This document shows, piece by piece, positions 18,647 through 26,489 of a stretch of 64,000 bases of DNA. How positions within the stretch are numbered: the first letter of the stretch is position 1; the number at the start of each line of letters is the position of its first letter. The position numbers and the translations under genes were made by a program. The stretch covers positions 186,001-250,000 of the forward strand of contig JADJTO010000002.1 in the NCBI GenBank assembly GCA_016711105.1, written 5' to 3'. The notes under the pieces were generated by a model. The model ran no database searches and had not been told where the DNA came from. It saw only the letters and a list, made by a program, of their open reading frames with translations. The DNA comes from Micropruina sp. Lineage in GTDB: Bacteria > Actinomycetota > Actinomycetes > Propionibacteriales > Propionibacteriaceae.

Positions 18647-19039
18647 ATGATCGACCTTGAGCTCGCCTCGCGGTTGCGAGCCACCGATATCCCCTGGGTT
18701 CCCTCCAGCGGCGACCGGTTCGTGATCCCCAACCATGAAATGTCGAGCGACGTGTTCGTGATCGCCGACATGACGATCGAGGCGCAGAACGTCGCCGGCG
18801 GTCACATCATCAAGTTCAACGGAACCACCGAATGGGCGCTCGACAGCGTGGACGCCAGCCAGGTGCTCTGGTTGCCCCGCGAGGACCAGCTCCGGGAGTT
18901 GCTCGGCGACGACTTCGCCCGCCTTGAGGTGCTTCCCGGTGGCTTCGTCGTGGTGCTCGCCGACGCCAGCAGACACGTCGACATCGACCCCGAGCGCGCC
19001 TACGCCCGAGCCTTGCTGGCCCTCCGGGAAGCTGGGTGA
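18647..19039 (+). CDS. Conserved small actinobacterial protein
   Basis: 130-residue soluble protein starting MIDLELASRLRATDIPWVPS and containing GDRFVIPNHEMSSDVFVIAD, EWALDSVDASQVLWLPREDQ and RELLGDDFARLEVLPGGF. From memory, similar short proteins are automatically labelled pilus assembly CpaE in some actinobacterial genomes, but there is no P-loop ATPase motif here and that name is not supported. A strong AGGAGG precedes the ATG. The stop overlaps the photolyase GTG by four bases, indicating co-translation. Function unknown. Confidence 0.75.
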   Translation: MIDLELASRLRATDIPWVPSSGDRFVIPNHEMSSDVFVIADMTIEAQNVAGGHIIKFNGTTEWALDSVDASQVLWLPREDQLRELLGDDFARLEVLPGGFVVVLADASRHVDIDPERAYARALLALREAG

Positions 19040-20394
19040 CCACCTCCCTGCTCTGGCTGCGCCGTGATCTGCGCCGAGCCGATCATCCGGCGCTGGCCGA
19101 GGCGGCCCGGCAGGGAGAGGTCGCGGTCTGTTTCGTCGTCGATCCGTTCTTCTTCGACGACGCGGGCCTCGCCCGCCAAGCCTGGTTCGCAGCCACCCTG
19201 AACGCCCTCGACGAGACCTTTGACGGCGCGTTGATCGTGCGCCACGGCGACCCGCTGACCGTCATCCCGACACTGGCCCGCGAGGTCGGCGCCACCTCGG
19301 TGCACGTCTCCACCGAAACCGAGCCGGACGGTGCCGCGCGGGATCGAGGGGTGCGGGCAGCGTTGGCCGACCACGGGATCGTCTGGGTGGAAACCGGCAG
19401 CCCCTACGCGGTCACCCCCGGCCGGGTGCTGACCCTGCAGGGGTCGGCCTATCAGGTGTTCACCCCGTTCAGCCGCGCCTGGCGCGCCCATGGCTGGCGG
19501 CTGCCCGCGAGCGAGCCGACCGCACTGACGCTGCGCCGAGCCGAGAGTGACCCGGACGCCTGGGCGAAGCTGGCCGAGGCCCTGCTCCCAGGGTCGCCGA
19601 CGCTACCCGCGGCCGGTCAAGAGGCGGCGCTGGATCGCTGGCACACCTTCCTCGACGAGGGCCTCCTCGGCTACGCCACCCAGCGCGACCGACCCGATCT
19701 GGATGGCACCTCGCTGATGTCGCCGTACCTGGCCTCGGGGGTGGTTCATCCGCGGACGCTGCTGGCCGACCTGGAGCAGCGGGGCGGCCCGGACGCCGAG
19801 CGCGTGATCACCGAACTGGCGTGGCGTGAGTTCTACGCCGACGTCCTGGCGCGGAACCCCCATTCCCTGTGGGAGGACCTTCGCGATGGCCTGCGCGGGC
19901 TCAGCTATGACGAGGCGCCTGCTTTGGTCGAGGCGTGGAAGCAGGGTCGCACCGGCTTTCCGATCGTCGATGCCGGGATGCGCCAACTGGCCGCGACGGG
20001 CTGGATGCACAACCGCGTCCGAATGATCACCGCCTCGTTCCTGACCAAAGACCTGCACACCTGGTGGCCGATCGGTGCCCGCTACTTTCTGGAGCACCTG
20101 ATCGATGGGGACGACGCGTCCAACAGTCACGGGTGGCAGTGGGTGGCCGGTACCGGGACGGACGCCGCCCCCTACTTCCGGGTGTTCAACCCCATCCTGC
20201 AGGGCCGTAAGTTCGACCCGCAGGGCGCCTACGTCCGGCGCTGGGTGCCGGAGTTGTCGCACCTGATCGGCGCCTCCTGCCATGAGCCCTGGACTCAACC
20301 GTCGGGCTACGCCCACGGCTATCCCCGGCGGATCGTCGATCACGATCATGAGCGCAAGGTCGCGCTGGAGCGCTACAAAGCGGTCCGGGCGTGA
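19036..20394 (+). CDS. phr: Deoxyribodipyrimidine photo-lyase
   Basis: Light-dependent repair of cyclobutane pyrimidine dimers. The N-terminal alpha/beta antenna domain starts SLLWLRRDLRRADHPALAEA; the helical FAD domain has ELAWREFYADVLARNP, RTGFPIVDAGMRQLAATGWM, HNRVRMITASFLTKDL and the signature DASNSHGWQWVAGTGTDAAP. At 452 residues it is a class I CPD photolyase by overall pattern. The GTG start overlaps the preceding stop and its own stop overlaps the next start, giving a three-gene coupled operon. Confidence 0.93.
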   Translation: MTTSLLWLRRDLRRADHPALAEAARQGEVAVCFVVDPFFFDDAGLARQAWFAATLNALDETFDGALIVRHGDPLTVIPTLAREVGATSVHVSTETEPDGAARDRGVRAALADHGIVWVETGSPYAVTPGRVLTLQGSAYQVFTPFSRAWRAHGWRLPASEPTALTLRRAESDPDAWAKLAEALLPGSPTLPAAGQEAALDRWHTFLDEGLLGYATQRDRPDLDGTSLMSPYLASGVVHPRTLLADLEQRGGPDAERVITELAWREFYADVLARNPHSLWEDLRDGLRGLSYDEAPALVEAWKQGRTGFPIVDAGMRQLAATGWMHNRVRMITASFLTKDLHTWWPIGARYFLEHLIDGDDASNSHGWQWVAGTGTDAAPYFRVFNPILQGRKFDPQGAYVRRWVPELSHLIGASCHEPWTQPSGYAHGYPRRIVDHDHERKVALERYKAVRA

Positions 20395-21140
20395 GGTTCA
20401 GCATCGACGCCCGTTTCCGGGGCCCGCAGCACTCGGCCAACGGCGGCTACTCCGCCGGGCTGACTGCCGCGGCTCTGGGGCGTCCGCTCGGCCCCGCGCA
20501 GGTCACCCTGCTGACCCCGCCGCCACTCGACACCCCGCTCACCGTTATCACCGACGGCGAGTCGGTTCGGGCCGGCCACGATGAGGTTGAGGTGACGCGG
20601 GCCGTCCGGCATCCCGCGTTGAACCGGGACGTGCCCTCCGTCAGCTGGGCGGAGGCGCTGGAGGCCAGCGCCGCTTTCCCGTGGCGAACCCACCACCCGT
20701 ATCCGGAATGCTTCGTTTGCGGCACCGACCGCGGGCCCGGCGACGGCCTGCGGATCTTCCCCGGGCCGGTGAGCGGACGTCCGCTGGCCGCCGCGCCGTG
20801 GACCCCGGACGAGGCGGTGGTCAGTGACGCTCTGGTGCGACCCGAAATCGTCTGGGCCGCCCTGGATTGCCCGTCCTTGTTCGGGTGGGTCTGCTTTCAT
20901 CGCTGGGAGACACCGCTGCTGTTGGGCCGGTTCACCGCCGAGATCCACCGCCTGCCCCGGCTCGGCGAGCCGTGCGTGAGCATCGGCTGGTTCCTTGAGC
21001 GAGACGGACGCAAACATCACACCGGGGCGGCGCTGCGAACCGCCGACGGCGAACTCCTGGGCCTCAGTCGGGCCACCTGGATCGCGCTCCGACCCGATCA
21101 CCCGGTGACCGCGGAGGCGATCTCAGCCGCTCGCCGCTGA
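20391..21140 (+). CDS. Hotdog-fold thioesterase-like protein
   Basis: 249 residues resembling two hotdog domains of the acyl-CoA thioesterase superfamily: an N-terminal half opening FRGPQHSANGGYSAGLTAAA with LTPPPLDTPLTVITDGESV, and a second half with GRFTAEIHRLPRLGEPCVSI. A CxxC-like PECFVCGTDRGPGDGLRI lies between them. No catalytic residue can be assigned with certainty, so acyl-thioester binding or hydrolysis is inference from the fold-like pattern. Start GTG overlaps the photolyase stop; the end overlaps the convergent glycosyltransferase gene by 43 bp. Confidence 0.65.
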   Translation: MRFSIDARFRGPQHSANGGYSAGLTAAALGRPLGPAQVTLLTPPPLDTPLTVITDGESVRAGHDEVEVTRAVRHPALNRDVPSVSWAEALEASAAFPWRTHHPYPECFVCGTDRGPGDGLRIFPGPVSGRPLAAAPWTPDEAVVSDALVRPEIVWAALDCPSLFGWVCFHRWETPLLLGRFTAEIHRLPRLGEPCVSIGWFLERDGRKHHTGAALRTADGELLGLSRATWIALRPDHPVTAEAISAARR

Positions 21141-22162
21141 TCGGCGGGCGGCGCGAAAACCAAGGCTCGTTGCAGCGGATACCCGGCCAGGAACAGGCTC
21201 GCCTCAGTGATCACCTTGGCCACCACGAGCCCGACCCCCCACCCGGTGAGCAAGCTCAGGAAGCCGTAGTTGGCCAGCAGCATCACCAGCACCAGGCCGT
21301 AGTAGCGCAGCAGTTGAGCACCCATACCTTCAGCGCCCTGGGCACCCCCGTCAAAGACGAACCGCCGGTTGGTCAGGAAGTTGAACGCCGAACTCAACCC
21401 CCGGGCCGCGATCACGGCGGCCAACAGGTTCCCGGTCACAGCCTGGATCACCAGCAGCACCACCAGATCGATCCCGAACGCCCCGAAGGACGACAGGCCG
21501 AACCGCAGCAGCGGACGGTACACCCGCACCGAATCGACCAGCGGTCGGAAGTGCGAGGACGCGTTGTGCTGCAGATAGATGGTGGCGATCGGCAGTTGGA
21601 CGATCCGGACGCCGGCCTGTTTGGCCTCCAGGAGCAGGTTCAGCTCATATTCGAAGCGGTCGCCGTCGATGCTGCCCAGCCAGCCGAGCAGATCGGCGGG
21701 ATACCCGCGCAACCCGGTTTGGGTGTCGGAGACCGCCACCCCGCTGACCGCCCGAAACACCTGCCGGGTGATCAGGTTGCCCAGCTTGCTCCGGAGCGGC
21801 ACCGCCCCGTCGAACTCGCGGACGCCGAGCACCATCACCCCGGGGGCCACCTGGGCGGCGACCCGCAGAATGTCGACCACGCGATGTTGGCCGTCGCTGT
21901 CCGCGCAGACCACGTCCTGTCCGGGGTGGGCCGCGGCGATGTGGGCGAAGCCGAACTTCAGCGCCGAGCCCTTGCCCCGGTTGGACGAGTACCCGATCAC
22001 CTCGGCGCCGAGTTCGCGCGAAGCCTCGAACCAGTGGCTGTAGCCCGGGCCGCTGCCGTCATCGACCACCACCACGCGCAGCAGCGGGCTGGCGGCTCGG
22101 ATCTGCTGCACCAGGCCCGGCAGCCGTCCGTCCGGCTCGAAGGAGGGAATCAAGGCGATCAT
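21098..22162 (-). CDS. GT2 glycosyltransferase fused to a GtrA membrane domain
   Basis: The N-terminal GT-A domain (about residues 1-215) has VVVVDDGSGPGYSHWFEASR, SNRGKGSALKFGFAHI and the DSDGQH metal motif, like dolichol-phosphate mannosyltransferases. The C-terminal GtrA domain (about 220-340) has four predicted helices with FGIDLVVLLVIQAVTG and the signature RGLSSAFNFLTNRRFVF. Such fusions make and flip or use polyprenyl-phosphate sugars for surface glycans. It begins 3 bp after the phosphodiester-glycosidase gene on the same strand, so the pair probably shares a surface-glycan task. Sugar specificity unknown. Confidence 0.85.
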   Translation of the reverse strand: MIALIPSFEPDGRLPGLVQQIRAASPLLRVVVVDDGSGPGYSHWFEASRELGAEVIGYSSNRGKGSALKFGFAHIAAAHPGQDVVCADSDGQHRVVDILRVAAQVAPGVMVLGVREFDGAVPLRSKLGNLITRQVFRAVSGVAVSDTQTGLRGYPADLLGWLGSIDGDRFEYELNLLLEAKQAGVRIVQLPIATIYLQHNASSHFRPLVDSVRVYRPLLRFGLSSFGAFGIDLVVLLVIQAVTGNLLAAVIAARGLSSAFNFLTNRRFVFDGGAQGAEGMGAQLLRYYGLVLVMLLANYGFLSLLTGWGVGLVVAKVITEASLFLAGYPLQRALVFAPPADQRRAAEIASAVTG

Positions 22163-22165
22163 CGG

Positions 22166-23083
22166 TCAGCCCGCCACGTAAAGAATGTCGGAGGTGCCAC
22201 GTTCCCGATTGCGCCCCAACGGATTGTTCACCAGTGCCCCGTTGAAGTACATCGCCGAGGACCCGCCACCATCCAGGTTGTAGGCCACCGACGCCCCGCG
22301 GTCGACGAAGAACTTCGCCAACTCGGGCAGCGTCATCCCGCGGCTGTACCCGGCGGAGCGGCCATCGACCACCACCCAGAGCCAATGGTTCGGCGCGACC
22401 AGACCCACCGCCGTCCGCGGGTGGCTGCCCTGGATCGAGTGGTTCCCGACGTTGGTGTCGATCTCGATCGCATCGATCCCCTCGATCACCCGGCCGGCTT
22501 CGACCAAACCCGGACCGAACGACAACGTCTGCCAGACGCCGTCAGCGATCAGGGCGTCCGCGCTGGTGGTGGTCTCGTCATAAAGAACGGCGCTGCCGTC
22601 GCCGCCCAGCGCCAGCCCCTGGCGCGCCCCCAGATCGCGGTAGGCCTTGCCGTTACGAACGACGATCCCGGTGTCGCGGAAGCCGTAGTAGTCGCCGTTG
22701 ATCGCCAGCACCGCGTTCTGCGACGCGGCGATCGCCGAGGGGTTCGCGATGATGTTGGTGCCGAACTGGCCATTGGCGAACGCGGAGCGGATCACCTGCG
22801 CCCCGGTGACGGTGATGTCGGCGACAAAGGCGGTCACCGTGTCGTTGCCCGACCCACTGACCACCTTCTCGATGGTGATCGCCGTGGTGTCACTGCCGTA
22901 GGTGTTGGCCGATGCTGTGCCGGTGGCGGCGGCGACCGGGGTCTGCTCAACGGTCGCCTCCACGTGCGGGATCAGGAACCGGTTGGCCGCCCAGGCGGTC
23001 GTCCCGCCCACCCCCAGCAAGCCCACGCCGCCGCCGAGGGCGACCCGTCGGGAGATTCGCTTGTTGATCAGTGATGCGCTCAT
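22166..23083 (-). CDS. Exported phosphodiester glycosidase (NAGPA/DUF2233 domain)
   Basis: 305 residues. The N-terminus (NKRISRRVALGGGVGLLGVG) is a twin-arginine-like signal or anchor with the RR pair before a hydrophobic stretch. The NAGPA domain shows VLAINGDYYGFRDTGIVVRN, PRTAVGLVAPNHWLWVVVDG and the diagnostic SVAYNLDGGGSSAMYFNG. Relatives uncover mannose-6-phosphate tags in animals or cleave sugar-phosphodiester bonds in bacterial cell-wall or exopolysaccharide metabolism. Coupled to the downstream GT2-GtrA gene. A wall-glycan substrate is inferred from that pairing only. Confidence 0.85.
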   Translation of the reverse strand: MSASLINKRISRRVALGGGVGLLGVGGTTAWAANRFLIPHVEATVEQTPVAAATGTASANTYGSDTTAITIEKVVSGSGNDTVTAFVADITVTGAQVIRSAFANGQFGTNIIANPSAIAASQNAVLAINGDYYGFRDTGIVVRNGKAYRDLGARQGLALGGDGSAVLYDETTTSADALIADGVWQTLSFGPGLVEAGRVIEGIDAIEIDTNVGNHSIQGSHPRTAVGLVAPNHWLWVVVDGRSAGYSRGMTLPELAKFFVDRGASVAYNLDGGGSSAMYFNGALVNNPLGRNRERGTSDILYVAG

Positions 23084-23134
23084 GGGTCATGTCTATGGCC
23101 CGGTTCTGTGTGCCTGCTGTGGGAGGCCCCCGAT

Positions 23135-23146
23135 TAGGCTGGGAGC
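23135..23146 (+). promoter_or_regulatory. Leaderless -10 element of the DUF2277 gene
   Basis: TAGGCT (23135-23140), six bases, then the ATG at 23147; same hexamer as at the DUF255 gene. No obvious -35. Confidence 0.5.
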
Positions 23147-23416
23147 ATGTGCCGCAACATCCGAACCCTGCATAACTTCGAACCGCCGGCGACCTCCTCC
23201 GAAGTGGACGCCGCCGCCTTGCAGTACGTCCGCAAGATCGCGGGCAGCACCAAACCCTCGCGGGCCAATCAGGAGGCCTTCGACGAGGCGGTGGCCGCGG
23301 TCGCGCGCGCCACCCAGCACCTCTTGGAGCACCTGAGCAGTTCAGCACCGCCCAAGGACCGCGCCGTCGAGGCGGCCAAGGCTCGGGCCCGCGCCGCCAC
23401 GCGCTACGCCTCTTGA
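23147..23416 (+). CDS. DUF2277 family protein
   Basis: Small (89 residues) highly conserved protein starting MCRNIRTLHNFEPPATSSEV, the DUF2277 signature with its N-terminal Cys-Arg-Asn-Ile, followed by AALQYVRKIAGSTKPSRANQ and a helical, basic C-terminus (EAAKARARAATRYAS). The family is widespread in actinobacteria and some proteobacteria and has no known function. It is a single-gene unit: leaderless promoter in front and a strong terminator 4 bases after the stop. Confidence 0.9.
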   Translation: MCRNIRTLHNFEPPATSSEVDAAALQYVRKIAGSTKPSRANQEAFDEAVAAVARATQHLLEHLSSSAPPKDRAVEAAKARARAATRYAS

Positions 23417-23419
23417 GCC

Positions 23420-23455
23420 GAGCAGGCCCGCCCCCGGTTGGGGACGGGCCTGCTC
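23420..23455. terminator. Bidirectional terminator hairpin DUF2277 / SRPBCC
   Basis: GAGCAGGCCCG (23420-23430) pairs perfectly with CGGGCCTGCTC (23445-23455); the loop region adds further C-G pairs. It lies between the converging DUF2277 and SRPBCC genes and can serve both; there is no long T run, which is common in high-GC actinobacteria. Confidence 0.8.
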
Positions 23456-23485
23456 AGTGCCTCGGTCGGCCGCCAGCGGCGGACG

Positions 23486-23899
23486 TCAGCTAGCTTCGGC
23501 CAACTTGGCCAGCGCACCTTCCCAGCGTCGCGCAATCTCGTCGCTGTCGGCGTCGTCGGGAATCTGCTCGTGCCGGAGCTCCAACACCGTTCCGTTCGCC
23601 CCGTCACTGAGCAACTGCAAGTCGACCAGCGTCTTGGGCGCCTCGTCGGCGGCGTGCCAGCTGAAGCGGATCTGCTCCAGCGGATGGAAGCTACGGACCA
23701 CGCCGTAGGTTCCGTCTTCGGCCTGCCAGGTGTGCCCCCTTATCGCCAGGACCCCGCCCGGGCCGAGCAAAGCTTCGGAACCCTGCGGGGTGACCAGCGT
23801 TTTCCAGACGTCCTTCACGGACTGGGACACCGACCGACTGACAACGACGGTGGTGTCCGGGGACTGCCCGAGCGGTTCGCTCGCCTTCTGATCTGTCAT
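23486..23899 (-). CDS. SRPBCC (START/AHSA1-like) domain protein
   Basis: 137-residue single-domain protein of the SRPBCC ligand-binding superfamily. Recognised by TTVVVSRSVSQSVKDVWKTL, the beta pattern GVVRSFHPLEQIRFSWHAAD and the C-terminal helix RRWEGALAKLAEAS. AHSA1-like bacterial members bind hydrophobic ligands or act in stress responses; ligand unknown. ATG 23899 was preferred to one at 23905 because GAGG lies at proper distance. A 7-bp inverted repeat (ACCGGTC / GACCGGT, 23927-23949) about 30 bp upstream could be an operator. Confidence 0.78.
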   Translation of the reverse strand: MTDQKASEPLGQSPDTTVVVSRSVSQSVKDVWKTLVTPQGSEALLGPGGVLAIRGHTWQAEDGTYGVVRSFHPLEQIRFSWHAADEAPKTLVDLQLLSDGANGTVLELRHEQIPDDADSDEIARRWEGALAKLAEAS

Positions 23900-24051
23900 G
23901 AACAACCTCGATCCGAATGGGTCCTTACCGGTCTACCAGGCTGACCGGTGCCCACCACACTACTCGCGTTCGGTGTCTGCATCCGAGCAGTTCCGGGCGC
24001 GGTGCGTGTCGCTGCCAGGAGGCGTCCCGACCGGCCGCTAGACATGACCCA

Positions 24052-24084
24052 ACGACCGGACCAAGTATGAGTTGGTCCGGTCGT
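24052..24084. terminator. Perfect 13-bp hairpin, left sister hairpin
   Basis: Stem ACGACCGGACCAA / TTGGTCCGGTCGT with a 7-base loop, GTATGAG on the plus strand and CTCATAC on the minus. It is followed by TTTATG on the plus side. No coding gene ends here on either strand, so if it is a terminator it ends a non-coding transcript. Its core matches 22 of 25 positions of the hairpin at 24410-24444 read on the opposite strand. Confidence 0.7.
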
Positions 24085-24409
24085 TTATGCTCAGCCAACG
24101 CCTCCACAACGTCCCCGCCGGGCCTGGTGTGACGGCCGTGACGCCTGGTGCGAGCACCCCGATCGAGCTCTCGAAAATCGCGCAACTTCTCAGCTTCCCG
24201 GCCTTGCGAACCCCCCGCCAAGGGCGTAAACCTGAAGTACGCGGAACCCAGGGTTCACGAAGCCGAAAGGTAGAGAGAACCCAGCGGGGAAAGCGGTCGG
24301 ACAGAGATCGGGCCCAATGCCTTCGGAGCAATCCGGGCGTTCCATCGGGACGGATGGACGGGCCAGCGGACTGACCGAGTACGGGGATCGTCTCCCCCGC
24401 ACACAGCGA
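24085..24409 (+). ncRNA. Candidate structured RNA between two sister hairpins
   Basis: About 325 bases without a plausible protein, bounded by related strong hairpins. The middle is rich in purine runs and small hairpin elements, for example GAACCC/GGGTTC around 24243-24256 and CCTTG/CAAGG flanking a C6 loop near 24202-24225, which looks more like a structured RNA than spacer. It could be a free-standing small RNA ending at the 24410-24444 hairpin or the leader of the lipoprotein gene at 24497. Conserved cores of RNase P RNA, tmRNA, SRP RNA and common riboswitches were looked for by eye and not found. Strand is a guess. Confidence 0.35.
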
Positions 24410-24444
24410 GGAAGCCGGACCACCTCATACGTGATCCGGCTTCC
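24410..24444. terminator. Hairpin, right sister of 24052-24084
   Basis: Stem GGAAGCCGGA / TCCGGCTTCC with inner CAC/GTG pairs around a CTCATAC loop (plus strand), followed by GTCTGTTGTG. It could terminate a plus-strand RNA from the preceding 325 bases. It is 52 bases before the start of the lipoprotein gene. Confidence 0.65.
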
Positions 24445-24484
24445 GTCTGTTGTGCCCAGGACGCACCCGAGGGAGCCGCCGCGC

Positions 24485-24496
24485 TACCCTCGGGGG
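24485..24496 (+). promoter_or_regulatory. Leaderless -10 element of the 24.5-kb lipoprotein gene
   Basis: TACCCT (24485-24490), six bases, then the GTG at 24497. This implies that the gene has its own promoter downstream of the hairpin at 24410-24444. Confidence 0.5.
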
Positions 24497-25420
24497 GTGA
24501 CTACCCCTCGCCGCACCGGGGTCACCGCCCTTGCGTTGAGCCTCTGTCTAGGTTTGGGCGGCTGCCTGGCACCCACCCCCAGCAGTCCGCCCACCCCGTC
24601 CGCGACTCAGGCTGCGGTGGATCTCGCACTTCCCGGGGAAGCGCTGAAGATGGTCCGCGAGTTGATTGCCGCTGCCGCCAACCCGCGACTGATTCAGGTC
24701 GAGATCAGCGCCGAACGGGCCGCGATCAGCGTGGTCGAGGACGGCAAGGCCGCCACCTGGGCGTTCCGGGACGGCGAGATCAAACAGGTGGACACCGACA
24801 TCGCCTACGTCGAGCAGGAGATCTTCAACATCGAGGCCTTCAACATCAACGACGTGGGTGGCCTATTCCGGGCCGCGGCCGGCATGTCCGGCTCGCGCAG
24901 CAGCCAGGAGCTGCAGATCGTCGATTACAGCGACGGCCAGGTGATGATGACCGTCTCCACTGTCCCCGAGTCCCGAACGGTGTTCTTCAACCCGGACGGG
25001 AGCCTGTTGCCGATTCTGGACTTCCACACCGAGGGCGGGATCGGGGTCGGGCTAGCTGATGCCACCGGCCCGCTACGCACCGCGCTCGTCGTCGGTGTGC
25101 AGTCCAATCTGGGGGTCTACGTCGAATACCCGGGCAGCCCAACCACCACGATCCGACGGCTGCGCACCTCGCAGGTTCCCGCCACGACCAACGAACGCGC
25201 CGAGACCCCGTCGCTCGACTCCTTCGACCCAACCGACGTGACCTCAGCCGCCATTTATCGGGCGCTGGCCGCCAGCCAGGAGAACCGCATGGTCTCCACG
25301 ACCTTGGGCTGGAGCGTGGTCATCGACCGCCGCGACGCCGGCCAGCCGATGATGCACTTCGTCGCCGACGGGCGCCAGTTCGTCACCGATCTGCAGGGAC
25401 AACTGATCCCCGGGAGGTGA
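24497..25420 (+). CDS. Predicted lipoprotein of unknown function
   Basis: 307-residue exported protein starting VTTPRRTGVTALALSLCLGL with lipobox LGLGGC and a Pro/Ser-rich linker (PTPSSPPTPSATQA). The mature part contains RAAISVVEDGKAATWAFRDG and IAYVEQEIFNIEAFNINDVG, a beta-rich pattern seen in some actinobacterial cell-surface lipoproteins, but no named family is recognised. The 3' end overlaps the convergent methyltransferase gene by 38 bp. The GTG at 24497 was selected because of the promoter and because the residues upstream are not signal-like. Confidence 0.72.
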   Translation: MTTPRRTGVTALALSLCLGLGGCLAPTPSSPPTPSATQAAVDLALPGEALKMVRELIAAAANPRLIQVEISAERAAISVVEDGKAATWAFRDGEIKQVDTDIAYVEQEIFNIEAFNINDVGGLFRAAAGMSGSRSSQELQIVDYSDGQVMMTVSTVPESRTVFFNPDGSLLPILDFHTEGGIGVGLADATGPLRTALVVGVQSNLGVYVEYPGSPTTTIRRLRTSQVPATTNERAETPSLDSFDPTDVTSAAIYRALAASQENRMVSTTLGWSVVIDRRDAGQPMMHFVADGRQFVTDLQGQLIPGR

Positions 25421-26455
25421 AGCCCTCCAGCGCTCCCGCCAACTCCTGCGGTGCGCTGACCAGCAGATACTCCAGATTGCTCCGGGCCCCGGCCACGCCG
25501 ACCCGCTCGCCGCTGCCGTTGTAGATCCCGATCTGGGAGCCGATGTGCCGGCGGGAATCGAAGGCCAGCACGTGGACCGGATGCCCGCGCAGCTCACAGA
25601 TCCGGACGAGTTCGGTCAACGGCAGGAAGCCCTCGTTGCTGAAGGAGACCACCACCACCTCGGCGCGGACGTCCGCCACCACCCGGGCGAGGGCCTGGGG
25701 CATGGTCTTGGTCGAGTTGAAGGCGCTCTTCGTCACGGCTTCGCGGGCATCGATCCGCTTACAGGCCACGCCGTAGTGCTCGGGGGCGTCCCACCGGACG
25801 AGCGTTTCCCACACGTGGTAGTTGGTGAAGTAGCGGTGCTGGTTGTAGGGCGGGTCCAGGTAGGCCAAGTCCGCCGGCGGCAATTCCCCAGCCAACTCGA
25901 CGGCATCGCCGCGTAGCGCCACCCCTCGTCCGGGGGTGAGCACCGGCGGACGCAGCCGCAGCGGCCGCTTCGCGCGCGGCGCCCACTGCTTCAGGTAGGC
26001 CATTTGCAGCCCGACGGTGGAGTCCACCGCGTCAGCGGCCTCCAGCAGGGAGGTCAACAGAATCGGACGCAGCGGCCCGTCCGGGTACAGCGCGTCGAGG
26101 CCGTCCCGGATCGCATCGATCCGGACGCCGTTGTCGGGGTGGAAGTAACGTGCCTGCTCGCAGAACACCCGGGTCACGTAGCCACGGTGATCAGGCAGCG
26201 CCTCCAGCTGACGGATCGCCCCCACGACCTCGTCCGGGTCGATGTCGGCGGCGTCCGTAGCGACGTAGCACTGGGCGAGAACTTCGAGCATGAGGCGCTG
26301 TCGAGGGCGGTCACTGCTGCCCCGCGGCGGCAGAACTCCTGCGCCACCCGGGAGGTGCCGGTGAACAGATCCAGGGCAGTTCGCGCGCCGACAGCGTCCA
26401 ATAAGTCACCCAAGACACCAACCAGGGCTCGCTTGGAACCCAGGTACTTGATCAC
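25383..26455 (-). CDS. Adenine-specific DNA methyltransferase, D12 class, frameshifted
   Basis: N6-adenine DNA methylase of the Dam-like D12 class. The N-terminal SAM motif is MIKYLGSKRALVGVLGDLLD with ALDLFTGTSRVAQEFCRRGA; the catalytic motif is LAYLDPPYNQHRYFTNYHVW (DPPY), and the C-terminal region has VVVVSFSNEGFLPLTEL. The first frame runs to ALDSAS and the second resumes LEVLAQCYVATDAADI; the break is at about 26289-26298 and one missing base explains it. Corrected length is about 357. There is no restriction gene beside it, so it is an orphan methylase on this evidence. GTG start with TACCCT five bases upstream. Confidence 0.87.
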
Positions 26456-26489
26456 GGTTCAGGGTAAGCGACCGACCCCTGCGCGCGGG

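Noticed and set aside
18647..19039. Pilus assembly protein CpaE
   Set aside because: The name is attached to similar proteins by automatic annotation, but at 130 residues and without a P-loop it cannot be the CpaE ATPase.
24085..24409. RNase P RNA, tmRNA, SRP RNA or a c-di-AMP riboswitch
   Set aside because: The conserved cores I could recall (for example GAGGAAAGTCC of RNase P) are not present on either strand; short similarities such as AACCTGAAG are not enough. Left as an unnamed candidate.
24052..24444. Insertion sequence or MITE with hairpin ends
   Set aside because: Similarity is confined to the hairpins, with no target-site duplication or transposase; kept only as an alternative explanation.
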